Assembly (NCBI GenBank): GCA_958295915.1 | Contig: OY282381.1 | Span: 3,184,722 to 3,248,721 of the forward strand | Source of the DNA: an uncultured Caldilineaceae bacterium | GTDB taxonomy: Bacteria > Chloroflexota > Anaerolineae > Caldilineales > Caldilineaceae | Length of the DNA: 64,000 nt | Direction of reading: 5' to 3' | Part shown: positions 1-8,916 of the stretch, piece by piece | Position numbering within the stretch: the first letter of the stretch is position 1 | Layout: the number at the start of each line of letters is the position of its first letter | Notes under the pieces: model-generated | Seen by the model: the letters and a program-made list of their open reading frames with translations, nothing else | The model's database searches: none | Told to the model about the DNA's origin: nothing | Translations under genes and position numbers: made by a program

Positions 1-1082
1 GTATCCCGATCTTCCGTATGACCACACCGCAAACATTCGAATATCCGATAAACTGCCAGCTTCTCTTTCCTTACTTCATCGCAGTGGGAACAGGTCTTGG
101 ATGTATAGTGGGGGTCAACTTCAGCGAATTGTCTACCGGCCCATTCTGCCTTGTAGCGCAATTGTTGAAAGAGTATGCCCCATGTCTGTTCCATCATACT
201 GCGATTCAAGCCACGTTTCCGATTGCCACCCTTGCGCGACATGTTCTTGATTGTCAACTTCTCAACCGCTATCTTCTGGTATTTTCGCACGATAGCAGTA
301 GTCAACCGATGGCATTCGTTGCGATTGCGTACTGTATTCCTACGCCTCTCACAAGCAAAAGCGGATACCGCCTTTCTTCTACGCTTACTTCCTTTCTTCT
401 TTGTGGAAATCGCGCGTTGCAAGCTTGTTTCTCTACTTCTGTCGATCATGCGCCGGGAAACTGTCTCCCCATCGCTGAAGGTCATGCGTTCATTTACGCC
501 CATATCTATGCCCACCGCAGTATCCACAGAAGTAAGTGGCTCACTTTCCTCTTCATAGACCAGGTCAACTGTCAGGATGCGCCCGTGCATCACGATTCGC
601 AAGGCTTTCAACTGGCTACTGGCTGGCAATGCACGATTGGGCCGTATTCTGATAACAGACAATCCCTTCACCTTGATACGATTGCCCTTCACCATGCCCG
701 CTGTAACTTCTGACAGTTCGATGCATTGATAGCGTTGATGCGGCTTGAAGCGCGGATAACCAGGCTTTTCCCCAGCTTTTACCCTACGAAAGAATGCCTT
801 GAATGACCTGTCTACTCGTACCAGGACTCCGCGAGAAACTGTTATCCCTATATCTCGCCAGAACTGTTGTTCCTTTCGTAGCTGGGTTAGCTCTTTCATC
901 TGCGTGTACAAACTCATGCCCTTGCCATCAGAAAGATAGGTATTCTTGCGCTGTTCAAGGGAGCGATTGTATAGCCAGCAACAAGAGCGCAATACCTCAC
1001 GGATGCGAGCATAGCCAGCTCGCGAACAGTAGCCTCGTTCTTGATAGGTCTTGTGGATTGTGGTACTCTGGGGCCTATCCAT
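1..1082 (-). CDS. tnpB: TnpB, RNA-guided nuclease of an IS605/IS1341-type element (copy 1, C-terminus cut by window edge)
   Basis: The minus-strand frame is open from the ATG at 1082 to position 1 with no stop, and it aligns codon for codon with the complete tnpB at 51635-52756. Visible motifs are GIDMGVNERM (RuvC-I Asp), IAVEKLTIKNM (RuvC-II Glu) and a C-terminal zinc ribbon CSHC...CLRC followed by TEDRD (RuvC-III region). Only about 13 residues (the LNAAKN-type tail) lie beyond the edge. Family knowledge: TnpB uses an omega-RNA encoded at the element's right end to cut DNA. No tnpA is visible, so the element looks like a tnpB-only type. All catalytic residues are kept, so it could be active. 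Confidence 0.9.
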   Translation of the reverse strand, partial: MDRPQSTTIHKTYQERGYCSRAGYARIREVLRSCCWLYNRSLEQRKNTYLSDGKGMSLYTQMKELTQLRKEQQFWRDIGITVSRGVLVRVDRSFKAFFRRVKAGEKPGYPRFKPHQRYQCIELSEVTAGMVKGNRIKVKGLSVIRIRPNRALPASSQLKALRIVMHGRILTVDLVYEEESEPLTSVDTAVGIDMGVNERMTFSDGETVSRRMIDRSRETSLQRAISTKKKGSKRRRKAVSAFACERRRNTVRNRNECHRLTTAIVRKYQKIAVEKLTIKNMSRKGGNRKRGLNRSMMEQTWGILFQQLRYKAEWAGRQFAEVDPHYTSKTCSHCDEVRKEKLAVYRIFECLRCGHTEDRD

Positions 1083-1215
1083 AAGTTCTGACCTTGTGGA
1101 TCGTAGCCCGTAGTGTTTGCCGCACTGACGGGCTTTTCTCTTCTCGAAGTATCTCCATCATACCACATATTCACACGCAACGCACGGGAATCCTTGTGCA
1201 GTCAAGTATAATTCC
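1..1215 (-). mobile_element. tnpB-only IS605-family element, copy 1 (partial)
   Basis: The left end, upstream of tnpB, closes at 1193-1215 with CTTGTGCAGTCAAGTATAAT-type sequence, which matches the end of the second copy at 52896-52920 except for a missing TA. Between this end and the ATG, a stem AGCCCGT...ACGGGCT (about 1108-1138) is conserved in both copies. The right end lies outside the window. Confidence 0.8.
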
Positions 1216-1254
1216 TATTCTCTACATCCCGAATCGAAGAGTGGTACTCCACAT

Positions 1255-1290
1255 CGCAAAGCGGGGCGCGCCCTCCGGGCCGCTCAGCAT
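1255..1290. repeat. GC-rich motif next to tnpB element (copy A)
   Basis: A 36-nt block, CGCAAAG..GGGG followed by GCGCCCTCCGGG and CTCAG.AT, recurs with few changes at 52978-53014 beyond the left end of the other tnpB element. It contains a GGGCGCGCCC-type stem and overlaps the 3' end of the neighbouring gene. It could be a gene-end hairpin, a dispersed repeat or a preferred landing zone. Confidence 0.6.
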
Positions 1291-2144
1291 CAGAGATTCG
1301 GGGCGCGCAGCAACACGTTTTCCGCCGGCAGCCCCCATACCTCGTGATAGACCTTGGGCGAAGGCCGGGCAGGTGGATAGCCGGGGGGCCGGTTGTCGGG
1401 ATCGTGCAGTTCCAGCCGATCCCGGCCCTGAACCTGATGCAGCCAGGCCCGTTCCTCAGTAGCCGCTGCCACGTCCCGGCGCAGAATGAACTCTACATAG
1501 TCGAAGGCCGTAAAGGCCACCTGGGCCAGGAAGACACGGTCGACCCCCTGGCCATGCCAGGTGGCAAGATCGGGCAGGATCAGCGGCCCGGTGCAGACCT
1601 GGAAGGTAGCGTCCTTCCGGTTGACGTTGATGAGGTTGACCGGATACTCGACAGTCACCTGTAGGTTGCTCTGCGGCTCCCGATACGCGCAGCGGGCGTT
1701 GAGCAGCGCGTTGGCCAGCGTGGCCTCGACCACCTGCTCGCTGGCGCGCAGTTCAATTGGATGCGGTTGCTCTTTGAGGCAGAGGCTGTGTTCCTGGAAG
1801 GCCGCGCTAAGTGCCCGCGCGGCCACAGGCTCAGCCTCGCTGCTGGGACGCCGGGCAATCGGTACCTGATGTGAATGGCTGAAGGCCATACGAAACTCAT
1901 CGCTGGGTATCTGAAAAAAGTTGTGGCGGGGAATCGTGTATTCAGAGCGACAGGGAGCGCCGACGAAAAGCTCTGTCGTTTTGCCGCTGCTCTCGTCAAA
2001 GATCGCGCAGCGGGCCTCCAGGTTGAAGCGCACATGCCGCGTATCGCCCTCTTTGCCGATAAAACCGCCGGCGTACTTATAGTAGGGATCAGCCTGCCAG
2101 GGGAAGGTTTTCCAAGTGAAAAAAGAACGGGGAAAGTCGATCAT
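1290..2144 (-). CDS. Uncharacterised protein, about 284 aa
   Basis: I do not recognise the family. The start at 2144 (MIDFPRSFF) has a GGAGA 5 nt upstream and is preferred over the upstream ATG at 2168. The protein is soluble, with no signal peptide or membrane segment. It is rich in aromatic residues at the N-terminus (FTWKTFPWQADPYYKYAGG) and has conserved-looking stretches such as VTVEYPVNLINVNRKD in the middle. It lies 25 bp downstream of the MDR dehydrogenase start-to-stop unit on the same strand, so it is probably co-transcribed and may act on the same sugar-like or polyol-like substrate. That functional link is only inference. Confidence 0.75.
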   Translation of the reverse strand: MIDFPRSFFTWKTFPWQADPYYKYAGGFIGKEGDTRHVRFNLEARCAIFDESSGKTTELFVGAPCRSEYTIPRHNFFQIPSDEFRMAFSHSHQVPIARRPSSEAEPVAARALSAAFQEHSLCLKEQPHPIELRASEQVVEATLANALLNARCAYREPQSNLQVTVEYPVNLINVNRKDATFQVCTGPLILPDLATWHGQGVDRVFLAQVAFTAFDYVEFILRRDVAAATEERAWLHQVQGRDRLELHDPDNRPPGYPPARPSPKVYHEVWGLPAENVLLRAPNL

Positions 2145-2169
2145 ATCTGTCTCCAGAGAGTGGCTCAAC

Positions 2170-3246
2170 TCAGTTCCAGCTAAAGAAGACGCTCAGCCAA
2201 CCCTCGTGGTCGGCCATCATACGGTCAAAGAGGAGAGGCGCCTGCGTATAGGGCACAACATGGCTGACCAGGGGTTTGATATCCAATTCTCCGCGCCGGA
2301 TCAGGTCCAGGATCACCTGCTGATTGCGCCCGCGGGTCCACGGCCAATAGGGGTGAGTGTCGCTCATCCCTGTCTGATATGAGCCCATCACCTGAATCTC
2401 GCGCCGGAAGAGTTCGTTGGATTCGATCGCCACCGAACCGCTGGTCGCCCCCACCAGGACAATGCGGCCGCGATCGGCCGCAGCCTTGATCATGGTTGGA
2501 TAGTTGCCGATATAAGAAGTGCAGTGAAGCTGCACTTCGGCCCCGCTGCCCGGCATCATACCCGGCAGAGCGCCCCGCCAGCGCCAGGGCAGCTGCGTGT
2601 GGGCATGGATCTCGGCCACCACATCCTGTCGTGCGGGATCGATCGTATGGGAAGCGCCCAGACCGCGGGACAGAGCCAGCCGCTCCTCCACCAGATCCAC
2701 GCCCAACAGAGGATAGGCCCCGGATAGGCGGCAGAGCTGCAGGGCCAGTAGCCCGACCACGCCCAGCCCGTGGACAGCCACCGATTCCCCGATCTGAATC
2801 TGGGCCCGGCGCACGCCGTGCAGGGCCACATCCCCCAGCACACAGAAGGCTACTTCAACGTCGGATAGATCCGCAGGCAGCTTTTCCACGAGGTATTCTT
2901 GCGGAATGGCAGCCTCGTTGGCCTCGTCGCCCGGCGTCACCAACCAGTGGGAGGCATGGTTGCCGCCGCACAGCACCCGGTCACCCACAGATACTTTGTC
3001 GATCTCCTTGCCCACCGCCTCCACTACGCCAATGGCGGTGTAGCCCAGCCCCACAGGCGCAAAGGTGGCCTGCTCCGCAGGGCTGGCCAGTCGCCGCCGG
3101 CGAATGCCGTTCATCTCCGAGCCAGCGCTCACTTGGGTGAGCTGAATCCGCACCAATACCTGGTTGGCCGCCGGAACCGGCGCCTCGAAATCCTCAATTT
3201 CGATCGTGCCCGTAGGAGTGAGAACCAGTCGCTGTCCCTTTGTCAC
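2170..3246 (-). CDS. MDR-superfamily (zinc-type alcohol) dehydrogenase-like protein
   Basis: About 358 aa. It has a GroES-like N-terminal half (VLVRIQLTQVSAGSEM, GYTAIGVVEAVG) and a Rossmann half with VHGLGVVGLLALQL, then VLVGATSG. The catalytic-zinc Cys of classical alcohol dehydrogenases is replaced by the SAGSE segment, as in zinc-independent members. I chose the GTG at 3246 (VTKGQRLVL) because GGAGG lies 8 nt upstream; a longer reading from 3291 lacks a ribosome site. It probably oxidises or reduces a sugar or polyol with NAD(P). It is the first gene of a pair with the unknown protein downstream. Confidence 0.8.
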   Translation of the reverse strand: MTKGQRLVLTPTGTIEIEDFEAPVPAANQVLVRIQLTQVSAGSEMNGIRRRRLASPAEQATFAPVGLGYTAIGVVEAVGKEIDKVSVGDRVLCGGNHASHWLVTPGDEANEAAIPQEYLVEKLPADLSDVEVAFCVLGDVALHGVRRAQIQIGESVAVHGLGVVGLLALQLCRLSGAYPLLGVDLVEERLALSRGLGASHTIDPARQDVVAEIHAHTQLPWRWRGALPGMMPGSGAEVQLHCTSYIGNYPTMIKAAADRGRIVLVGATSGSVAIESNELFRREIQVMGSYQTGMSDTHPYWPWTRGRNQQVILDLIRRGELDIKPLVSHVVPYTQAPLLFDRMMADHEGWLSVFFSWN

Positions 3247-3284
3247 GGAAGAATCCTCCACCTGTAGTTTGAGCCTCGCGGCAA

Positions 3285-3313
3285 TAGACACAAATGTCTG
3301 TCAAGTGTATAAT
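3285..3313 (+). promoter_or_regulatory. Sigma-70-like promoter for the class IV aminotransferase gene
   Basis: TAGACA (3285-3290), a 17-nt spacer, then TATAAT (3308-3313). It implies a leader of about 165 nt before the ATG at 3482. The leader contains the GA/TC-rich repeat at 3404-3466. Confidence 0.6.
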
Positions 3314-3403
3314 CAAAATCAGCCTACAGCCAACACGATTGCGAAGACCCGGAAACGCCGCCCAGACAGGACGCGCGTATGGGGGTTGCCAACTGCGCGA
3401 AAA

Positions 3404-3466
3404 GAGTGGAGAGCTCTTTCTCCTCACTTCGATTCTCTCACTCCTGAGTGTCCCACTCCTCTCTAC
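3404..3466. repeat. GA/TC-rich repeat, R4-like, in the aminotransferase leader
   Basis: GAGTGGAGAG at the left faces a TC-rich right side with TCCTCACTTC, CTCTCACTCCT and CACTCCTCTCTAC. It resembles the R4 palindromes at 15379 and 28134 but is less symmetric. It sits just upstream of the ribosome-binding site. Confidence 0.5.
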
Positions 3467-3481
3467 AGCAGGAGAAAACGA

Positions 3482-4423
3482 ATGACAGCGCAACGCACAG
3501 TCTATGTCAACGGAACGTTTGTAGCCGAGAGCGAGGCGGGCGTCTCCATCTTCGATTCCGCGCTCATGTTCGGCGATGTGGTGTTCGAGACAATACGCAC
3601 CTTCAATGGCCAACCGTTCCGCCTGCGGGATCATATCGAGCGGCTCTATATCGGGCTGCGGACGCTGGAGATCGATTGTGGGTTGACCGCGGCTGAAATG
3701 GAGGCCGCTACCTTGCAGACAATCGAGAGAAACCAGCTCTGCTTCGCCGACGGCCTGGACTTTCAGATCGTCCACAATGTCTCGCGCGGCCCGCTTGCCT
3801 TCTACCACTCGGTCTTTGCCGATGGCCTTCAGCCCACAGTCACCATCAACTGCTGGCCCCTAACCTGGCATCTGGCCGCTCTCGTCGATGCCTATGTCAG
3901 TGGCGTCCACGCGGTTATTCCCAGCCAACGCGCTGTCCCCGCCCGGCTGATCGACCCAAAGATCAAAAACCGTAGCCGCATATACTATCAGATTGCCAAC
4001 TTACAGGCCCACAAAGTCGACCCGCAAGCGTGGGCGCTCTTGCTGGACGAGGACGGTTTCCTGACCGAGGGGACAGGCTCGAACTTCTTCCTCGTCAAGG
4101 AGAATCGCTTACTCACACCCGAGCCGCGCAACATTCTGCGCGGCATCACCCGACAGGCAGTGCTGGAACTGGCGGAGCGTCTGGAACTGCCCTGCCAGGA
4201 ATGCAATTTGGAACCCTACGACGTGATGACCGCGGACGAGGCATTTTTCACCTCCACGCCCTTTTCCATCATGCCGGCGACGCGCTTCAACGGCCATGCC
4301 ATCAACACGGGCGCGCCAGGACCACTCACACTGCGGTTGATGGCCGCCTGGAACCAGATGGTTGAGGTCGACATGGTGGCGCAAGCACGCGCCTATGCCG
4401 AGATGGTCGCGGTCAATTCCTGA
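3482..4423 (+). CDS. Class IV PLP aminotransferase (BCAT / D-amino-acid transaminase fold)
   Basis: About 313 aa. The start at 3482 has AGGAGAAAACGA immediately upstream; a longer open frame from 3164 runs back across the promoter and is not credible. Fold type IV signatures are VYVNGTFV, SIFDSALMFGDVVFETIRTF near the N-terminus, the PLP-lysine region DPKIKNRSRIYYQ, and LTEGTGSNFFLV. Family role: transamination of branched-chain or D-amino acids, or aminodeoxychorismate lyase chemistry. The exact substrate cannot be read from the sequence. It converges with the next gene, with 3 bp between stops. Confidence 0.9.
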   Translation: MTAQRTVYVNGTFVAESEAGVSIFDSALMFGDVVFETIRTFNGQPFRLRDHIERLYIGLRTLEIDCGLTAAEMEAATLQTIERNQLCFADGLDFQIVHNVSRGPLAFYHSVFADGLQPTVTINCWPLTWHLAALVDAYVSGVHAVIPSQRAVPARLIDPKIKNRSRIYYQIANLQAHKVDPQAWALLLDEDGFLTEGTGSNFFLVKENRLLTPEPRNILRGITRQAVLELAERLELPCQECNLEPYDVMTADEAFFTSTPFSIMPATRFNGHAINTGAPGPLTLRLMAAWNQMVEVDMVAQARAYAEMVAVNS

Positions 4424-4426
4424 TTC

Positions 4427-5506
4427 TCATCGATCATCGCCTGCAAGAGGCCAATAGATCTTCTCCACCCCTCTGGCCTGGGAGCGCATAATCCCGATCA
4501 TGATCTCCAGGCTCTGTAGCGCCTGCCGGCCGCTGGAGACACTCTCGCCCCCATTTTCAATCAAGTGGATCAGCTCGTCGACTGCGTGGACCATGCCGCT
4601 GCCATAGGCGACAGAGCCGCCTAGCTGGCGGCTGGTCACCTCGTTGTTGCGCTCCTCCGATTCCAGATAAACAAGGCCTTCGGTGTTGCTGATGCGAATG
4701 CGGCCTTTTTCGCATAGAAGATCCAACTCAAGATTGACCAACGTCTTCTGTGAGATTTCGATATGAGCGCGGACGCCGTTGCTGAAGTGGAGATAGGCCG
4801 AAGCCCCAGGATCCGTTTTGGGATCGTGGCCGCCGTCCCCCCGATACTCGGTGCGGTCCTCATGGCCTTCCTCCATACTACCGATCAGCCAGGCCGGTTC
4901 AGCGCCAGCGAACATACAGACCGTATCGATCAGGTGGGTGCCGTTGCGAAAGAGCATGGCCCGCTCGCCACCCAGATGGGCGCCAATACGGGTCAGCGAG
5001 CCGATGCGGCCATCATCAATTATGCTTTGGGCCTGCCGCCAAAAGGGATCCCAGCGTCTGCCGTGGTTGACGCACAATTTTGTGCCGTTTTTCTCCACCG
5101 CGGCCAACATCCGGTCGGCATCGGCCAGGGTAGTGGCCAGAGGCTTCTCACAGTAGATCCCGGCAACACCAGCCTCAGCCGCATCGACGACCATCTGCGC
5201 ATGCAGGTGATCGGACGTAACCACGCTCAACAGATCGAGCTGTTCCTGCTTCAACATCGCTCGATAGTCTGTGTACTTGGCTGCCGCCCCCCAGTTTTCC
5301 TCATATTTGGTCATTAGCTCCGGGACCAATTCACACACGGCTACCACCTCTACCCGCGCATGCGCGGCATAGGCCGCCGCATGCGAGTGCGGTTGTGGAT
5401 GGCGCGTCGCCCAAACATTGTAACTCGGCGGGGACTGGCCGATGCCGGTCAGCCCAATAATGCCGGCCCGGTATGTTTTTTCTGTCGCTTGAGGCGTAGC
5501 GGGCAT
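4427..5506 (-). CDS. Gfo/Idh/MocA-family oxidoreductase
   Basis: 359 aa. It has an N-terminal Rossmann fold (AGIIGLTGIGQ), the family signature YCEKPLA around residues 115-122, and a C-terminal alpha/beta domain with HLIDTVCMFAG and a GAHLGGERAM segment. AGGAGAAGAAAT precedes the ATG. These enzymes oxidise or reduce sugars, inositols and related compounds using NAD(P). A second paralogue at 8917-9954 lies on the other side of the methyltransferase gene, on the same strand. Confidence 0.9.
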   Translation of the reverse strand: MPATPQATEKTYRAGIIGLTGIGQSPPSYNVWATRHPQPHSHAAAYAAHARVEVVAVCELVPELMTKYEENWGAAAKYTDYRAMLKQEQLDLLSVVTSDHLHAQMVVDAAEAGVAGIYCEKPLATTLADADRMLAAVEKNGTKLCVNHGRRWDPFWRQAQSIIDDGRIGSLTRIGAHLGGERAMLFRNGTHLIDTVCMFAGAEPAWLIGSMEEGHEDRTEYRGDGGHDPKTDPGASAYLHFSNGVRAHIEISQKTLVNLELDLLCEKGRIRISNTEGLVYLESEERNNEVTSRQLGGSVAYGSGMVHAVDELIHLIENGGESVSSGRQALQSLEIMIGIMRSQARGVEKIYWPLAGDDR

Positions 5507-5535
5507 ATTTCTTCTCCTGATTCAGAGGGGCATAA

Positions 5536-5735
5536 GAAAGCAACGCCAAGGCGCGGAGCCGCAAGGACGCAATGAACTCCCTGGTTTTTCTTTGCGTCTT
5601 TGCATCCTGGCGACATTGCGTTGCTTTCAAATCGTCCCCCACGCTGGAATGCGATAAATTCTCTGGTTTTTCTTGGCGCCTTTGCGTTGTTTTGGTTTGT
5701 CCTTGCGCCTTTGCATCCTGGTGACATTGCGTTGT
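5536..5735. repeat. Cluster of R2 repeats (TTGCGTC/GCATCCTGGCGACATTGCG type)
   Basis: One copy in inverted orientation (about 5538-5570, CAACGCCAAGGCGC...) is followed by direct copies near 5590-5630 and 5668-5735. Each contains TTGCGYCTTTGC and GCATCCTGG.GACATTGCG. The same vocabulary builds the 54-bp tandem array at 14038 and the repeat at 31360. The cluster fills the gap between the Gfo/Idh gene and the end of the methyltransferase gene. Confidence 0.75.
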
Positions 5736-5739
5736 GTTT

Positions 5740-8700
5740 TCAAACCGTCCCCAACCCTGGCAAGCCCTCGACAATCTCTGCTGTCTCCAGGCTCACGCTG
5801 ATGACCTTCCCGATCAGATTGACGATATACTGCGGATCCTCCTCACGATTGGGATCGTTGACGATGCCGCTGCGCTTGTCTGTCTTGACCCGGTATTGAT
5901 CGATGATCCATTCCAGAGCCGAGCGGTTGCCCAGCCGATAGTGTAACGCTTTTGAGGGAATCCTGCCCAGTGTCAGAAAGTCGTTGTAGCGGATCTGCGT
6001 TTTGTCTCGGGAGAGTTTCATCTTCTCGACGCGCCAATCAAGCTGCAGATCCGGGTTTTCGCTGACTGTCAGCGGATAGGCGGGCATCTCTTCATAGCCG
6101 ACGTGGATTTTCGCCAGACGCGCGCCGGCTTGGACAAAGGCCCGGAAGTCCGGGGCAAAGGGCAGGCGCGGCAGGTCGCGTTTGAGATTGGCCTGGTAGC
6201 GCTCGCGGTAGCGCGGATGGTGCAGGATGGCATAGATGGCATGGAAAATATCCCATTTGCTGATTGTGTCGTCACGGTACTGTGTGCGGAACTGCGCCAA
6301 CGCCCAATCGGTGATGTTCTCCTGCCGGTTGCTGCCGTCCTCGTCGTAGGTGTAGAAGGGGAAGCATTGCCCTGGGGAGCCAAAACCGCCTGTCGCCACA
6401 AGGTCGGGAATGCAATTAGCGATGAGACAGGTAAAAGGTTTTTCTCGCGTGATATTGACACAAATGACCCGATTCTCCGTTTCGGTCTGCGCTGTGGGGA
6501 AGATCGATGGGAACACGTATACGACATCGTTCATCATTCTGTCAAAGTAAAGGTTCGATTGCGTAAACGGGCGATAGAGTGATGGCCTCACCTTGTGGTC
6601 CGCGTAGTTGGCCATGCGCCCTCGCTTCAACTTCGCCTTTAAGTCCCGACTCCAACTGATTTTCTCATCATCATACTTCACAAAATCATCGACGTTTGCC
6701 TCCCGATTCTCCCGCCGTTCCCACTGGAACACCTGCTCGTTGTAGGTGTCAAGCGTCCGCTTTATGTTCTCTGTGAGCGCGTCGCGGCTGAAGTTGTAGG
6801 CCCAGGCATCGCGATTGGTTTTGACGCCGTTGCTGAACCTGTGAAAGATCACATCCACCGCCTCGCCTTTTGCCCCCTTCGCTTCCTGGCTCCCCAGCGG
6901 CATAAAGCTCTCGAATTCGGCGTGGAGTCCCTCGGTCAGCCAAGTGTTTCGCCTGTCCGGTCTGATCTCTCGCCACTCGATATTGCCTGCGTGTTGGCGT
7001 TCATGCAGAAAGTTGAATTTCTGCTTTTTGTCCCACAGGTCGTCGGTTCGATAGTAGAAGATACGGGATAGCTGGCCTTGTGGTTGCCCGCCCCTACGCT
7101 TCACAAACAGGTTGATGCTTACCCCCACCCGAATGCCGAATACATTGGCATCCGAGACCTTCAAGCCCTTGCGCGCGTTCCCGCCCAAATCGAGACTGTA
7201 CAGAGCGTCGAAATCGTCTGCCAGATGTTTTCTCATGCCATCAAACGCCACAGCGTCGAGAAAGCTGTTATTGGTGATAAAGGCGACAATCCCCTCCTCT
7301 CCAATCCGATCCGACGCCCAGCGAATCGCTTTGACATACGCGTCAGAGAGCGCGTTTTTATTGGTCGCCTTGGAATCTTGCGCGTAGGTCTCGCGCACCC
7401 GCTTGTCCATCGTCTCGTACTTGCGGTTCTTGTTGTTGTCGTTCTCGTTGATCTGGCCCACGTTGTAAGGCGGATTGCCGATGACCACGAACATCGGCGT
7501 CCGCTTCTGCGTCTCCACGCGCTGTGTGTTCGCCGGCGCGAACAGCGGCAGCTGGCGGTCCTCCGCCAGGTCGAAGGTATCCACCAGACAGATGCCTTCA
7601 AAGGGCCGATACCTGCCCGTCGCCGCGTAAAATTCATGCTCGATGTTCATGCTGGCGATATAGTAAGGCAGCAGCATCACCTCGTTGCCGTGCAGCTCCG
7701 ACCTGTATTTGTCCTCCAGCGCAGGCCTGCGTATCTCCCGCATCAGGCGCACGATGAAGTTGCCCATGCCCACAAACGGGTCGATGATATGAACTCCAGT
7801 GTCAGATAGCGAACGCCCAAACTCCGTCTGCAGGATGTGGGCAACGCTTTGCGCCATGAAATCGACGATCGGCTGCGGCGTGTAGACGATGCCATGCGTA
7901 TCGGCCACCCTGACCGAAAAGCCCTGGAAAAACTGCTCGTAGACAGTGTTGAGAAAATGCTGCTTCTGCGAAAAGTCGCTGATAGTTTCGGCAGTGCGCT
8001 CGATGACCACGTAGAAACGATCCAGACCTTGAAGAAAATCACGACGCCTGAACGACTGCGATGTGAGCGCGTCGATCACGCTCTCGATTTCGTTGGCGAT
8101 GACATTGCGGCGCGTGAAGGCGGGGTTGTCGAACACGGTGCGGAACAGACGCTCGGTCAACAGATGCTGTATCAGCATCTCCTCGACCGCGGCCGCAGAG
8201 AGAGTGGGATTGATCGATTGGCGACATTTCTTCAGAAAATCGCCAAAGGCCGTGGCAAAGCGGCGGTTGCTCTGCCGCTCCTTGTGGATCAACAGCGCCA
8301 GGCCGCGCCCAATGTCCGGCACTCTGTCTTTGAACTGCGCGACAGCCTCCTCCCAGGCGGCGTACTCCTGCGGAAGGTAGCCGCAGAAGGTTTCCAGTAC
8401 CCCAATCAGCTGCGCCGGGTCGCTCAGGTCCGCGTCAAGCAGCTGCCGACCGTTCTGCCACAGGATGGCCCGTTGCGGCGTCTGGAAGAGGATGTTGTCA
8501 TCAGGATAGCCGGCCTCGAACTTGCGCCGCGCTTCAGACAGCAGGTCGTCGTGGATATCCTTCGCCTCCCAGATGCCATGCGTCAACTGGAAATCGTCGA
8601 TCAACGCGCCGTCAACTATGATGCGCCGCTTGCCGCGCGCAGTGTTCGATGCGCCGCTGCGCGCACGAGGCGCGATGGCCTGTTCCGGCGCCAGCGTCCA

Positions 8701-8850
8701 CGCGCACTGCCGCGCGCAGGCTTCAAGCAGCGCCTGAAAGGCGGCGGGTGCCGCGCTTTCATGGCTGATGCCGAGCCGGTCGAAGCGCTCGAGCGCGGCG
8801 TAGTATGCCCGGATGGGCTTGTGCGTGGGTTTGAGGTTGAGGGTTGGCAT
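5740..8850 (-). CDS. Type ISP-like DNA adenine methyltransferase with specificity domain, lacking the nuclease-helicase half
   Basis: About 1036 aa from the ATG at 8850; an alternative ATG at 8907 adds 19 residues. The N-terminal region (YYAALERFDRLGISHE) resembles the coupler-MTase part of type ISP enzymes. The SAM motif DPFVGMGNFIVRL is near residue 358 and the catalytic NPPYNVGQ motif near 458. The C-terminal target-recognition region ends in the family-like YIVNLIGKVISVS. Full ISP enzymes are about 1600 aa with an N-terminal nuclease and helicase; here that half is absent and no separate one is nearby. It may be a solitary methylase or a relic of a restriction system. A short GTAGGGGCGGGCAACC-type repeat is read in frame (RRGGQPQGQ, near 7079-7102). 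The gene ends inside an R2 repeat. Confidence 0.85.
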   Translation of the reverse strand: MPTLNLKPTHKPIRAYYAALERFDRLGISHESAAPAAFQALLEACARQCAWTLAPEQAIAPRARSGASNTARGKRRIIVDGALIDDFQLTHGIWEAKDIHDDLLSEARRKFEAGYPDDNILFQTPQRAILWQNGRQLLDADLSDPAQLIGVLETFCGYLPQEYAAWEEAVAQFKDRVPDIGRGLALLIHKERQSNRRFATAFGDFLKKCRQSINPTLSAAAVEEMLIQHLLTERLFRTVFDNPAFTRRNVIANEIESVIDALTSQSFRRRDFLQGLDRFYVVIERTAETISDFSQKQHFLNTVYEQFFQGFSVRVADTHGIVYTPQPIVDFMAQSVAHILQTEFGRSLSDTGVHIIDPFVGMGNFIVRLMREIRRPALEDKYRSELHGNEVMLLPYYIASMNIEHEFYAATGRYRPFEGICLVDTFDLAEDRQLPLFAPANTQRVETQKRTPMFVVIGNPPYNVGQINENDNNKNRKYETMDKRVRETYAQDSKATNKNALSDAYVKAIRWASDRIGEEGIVAFITNNSFLDAVAFDGMRKHLADDFDALYSLDLGGNARKGLKVSDANVFGIRVGVSINLFVKRRGGQPQGQLSRIFYYRTDDLWDKKQKFNFLHERQHAGNIEWREIRPDRRNTWLTEGLHAEFESFMPLGSQEAKGAKGEAVDVIFHRFSNGVKTNRDAWAYNFSRDALTENIKRTLDTYNEQVFQWERRENREANVDDFVKYDDEKISWSRDLKAKLKRGRMANYADHKVRPSLYRPFTQSNLYFDRMMNDVVYVFPSIFPTAQTETENRVICVNITREKPFTCLIANCIPDLVATGGFGSPGQCFPFYTYDEDGSNRQENITDWALAQFRTQYRDDTISKWDIFHAIYAILHHPRYRERYQANLKRDLPRLPFAPDFRAFVQAGARLAKIHVGYEEMPAYPLTVSENPDLQLDWRVEKMKLSRDKTQIRYNDFLTLGRIPSKALHYRLGNRSALEWIIDQYRVKTDKRSGIVNDPNREEDPQYIVNLIGKVISVSLETAEIVEGLPGLGTV

Positions 8851-8916
8851 GGGCGTAATGCGTATTGTGTTTTGCGCGCCTGCCGCCAGAAAGCGATGTC
8901 CGCGCAAAACGGCGAT

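Noticed and set aside
18..713. Long plus-strand open frame over the first 700 bp (also 51775-52336)
   Set aside because: Antisense shadow of tnpB; the minus-strand frame carries RuvC and zinc-ribbon motifs.
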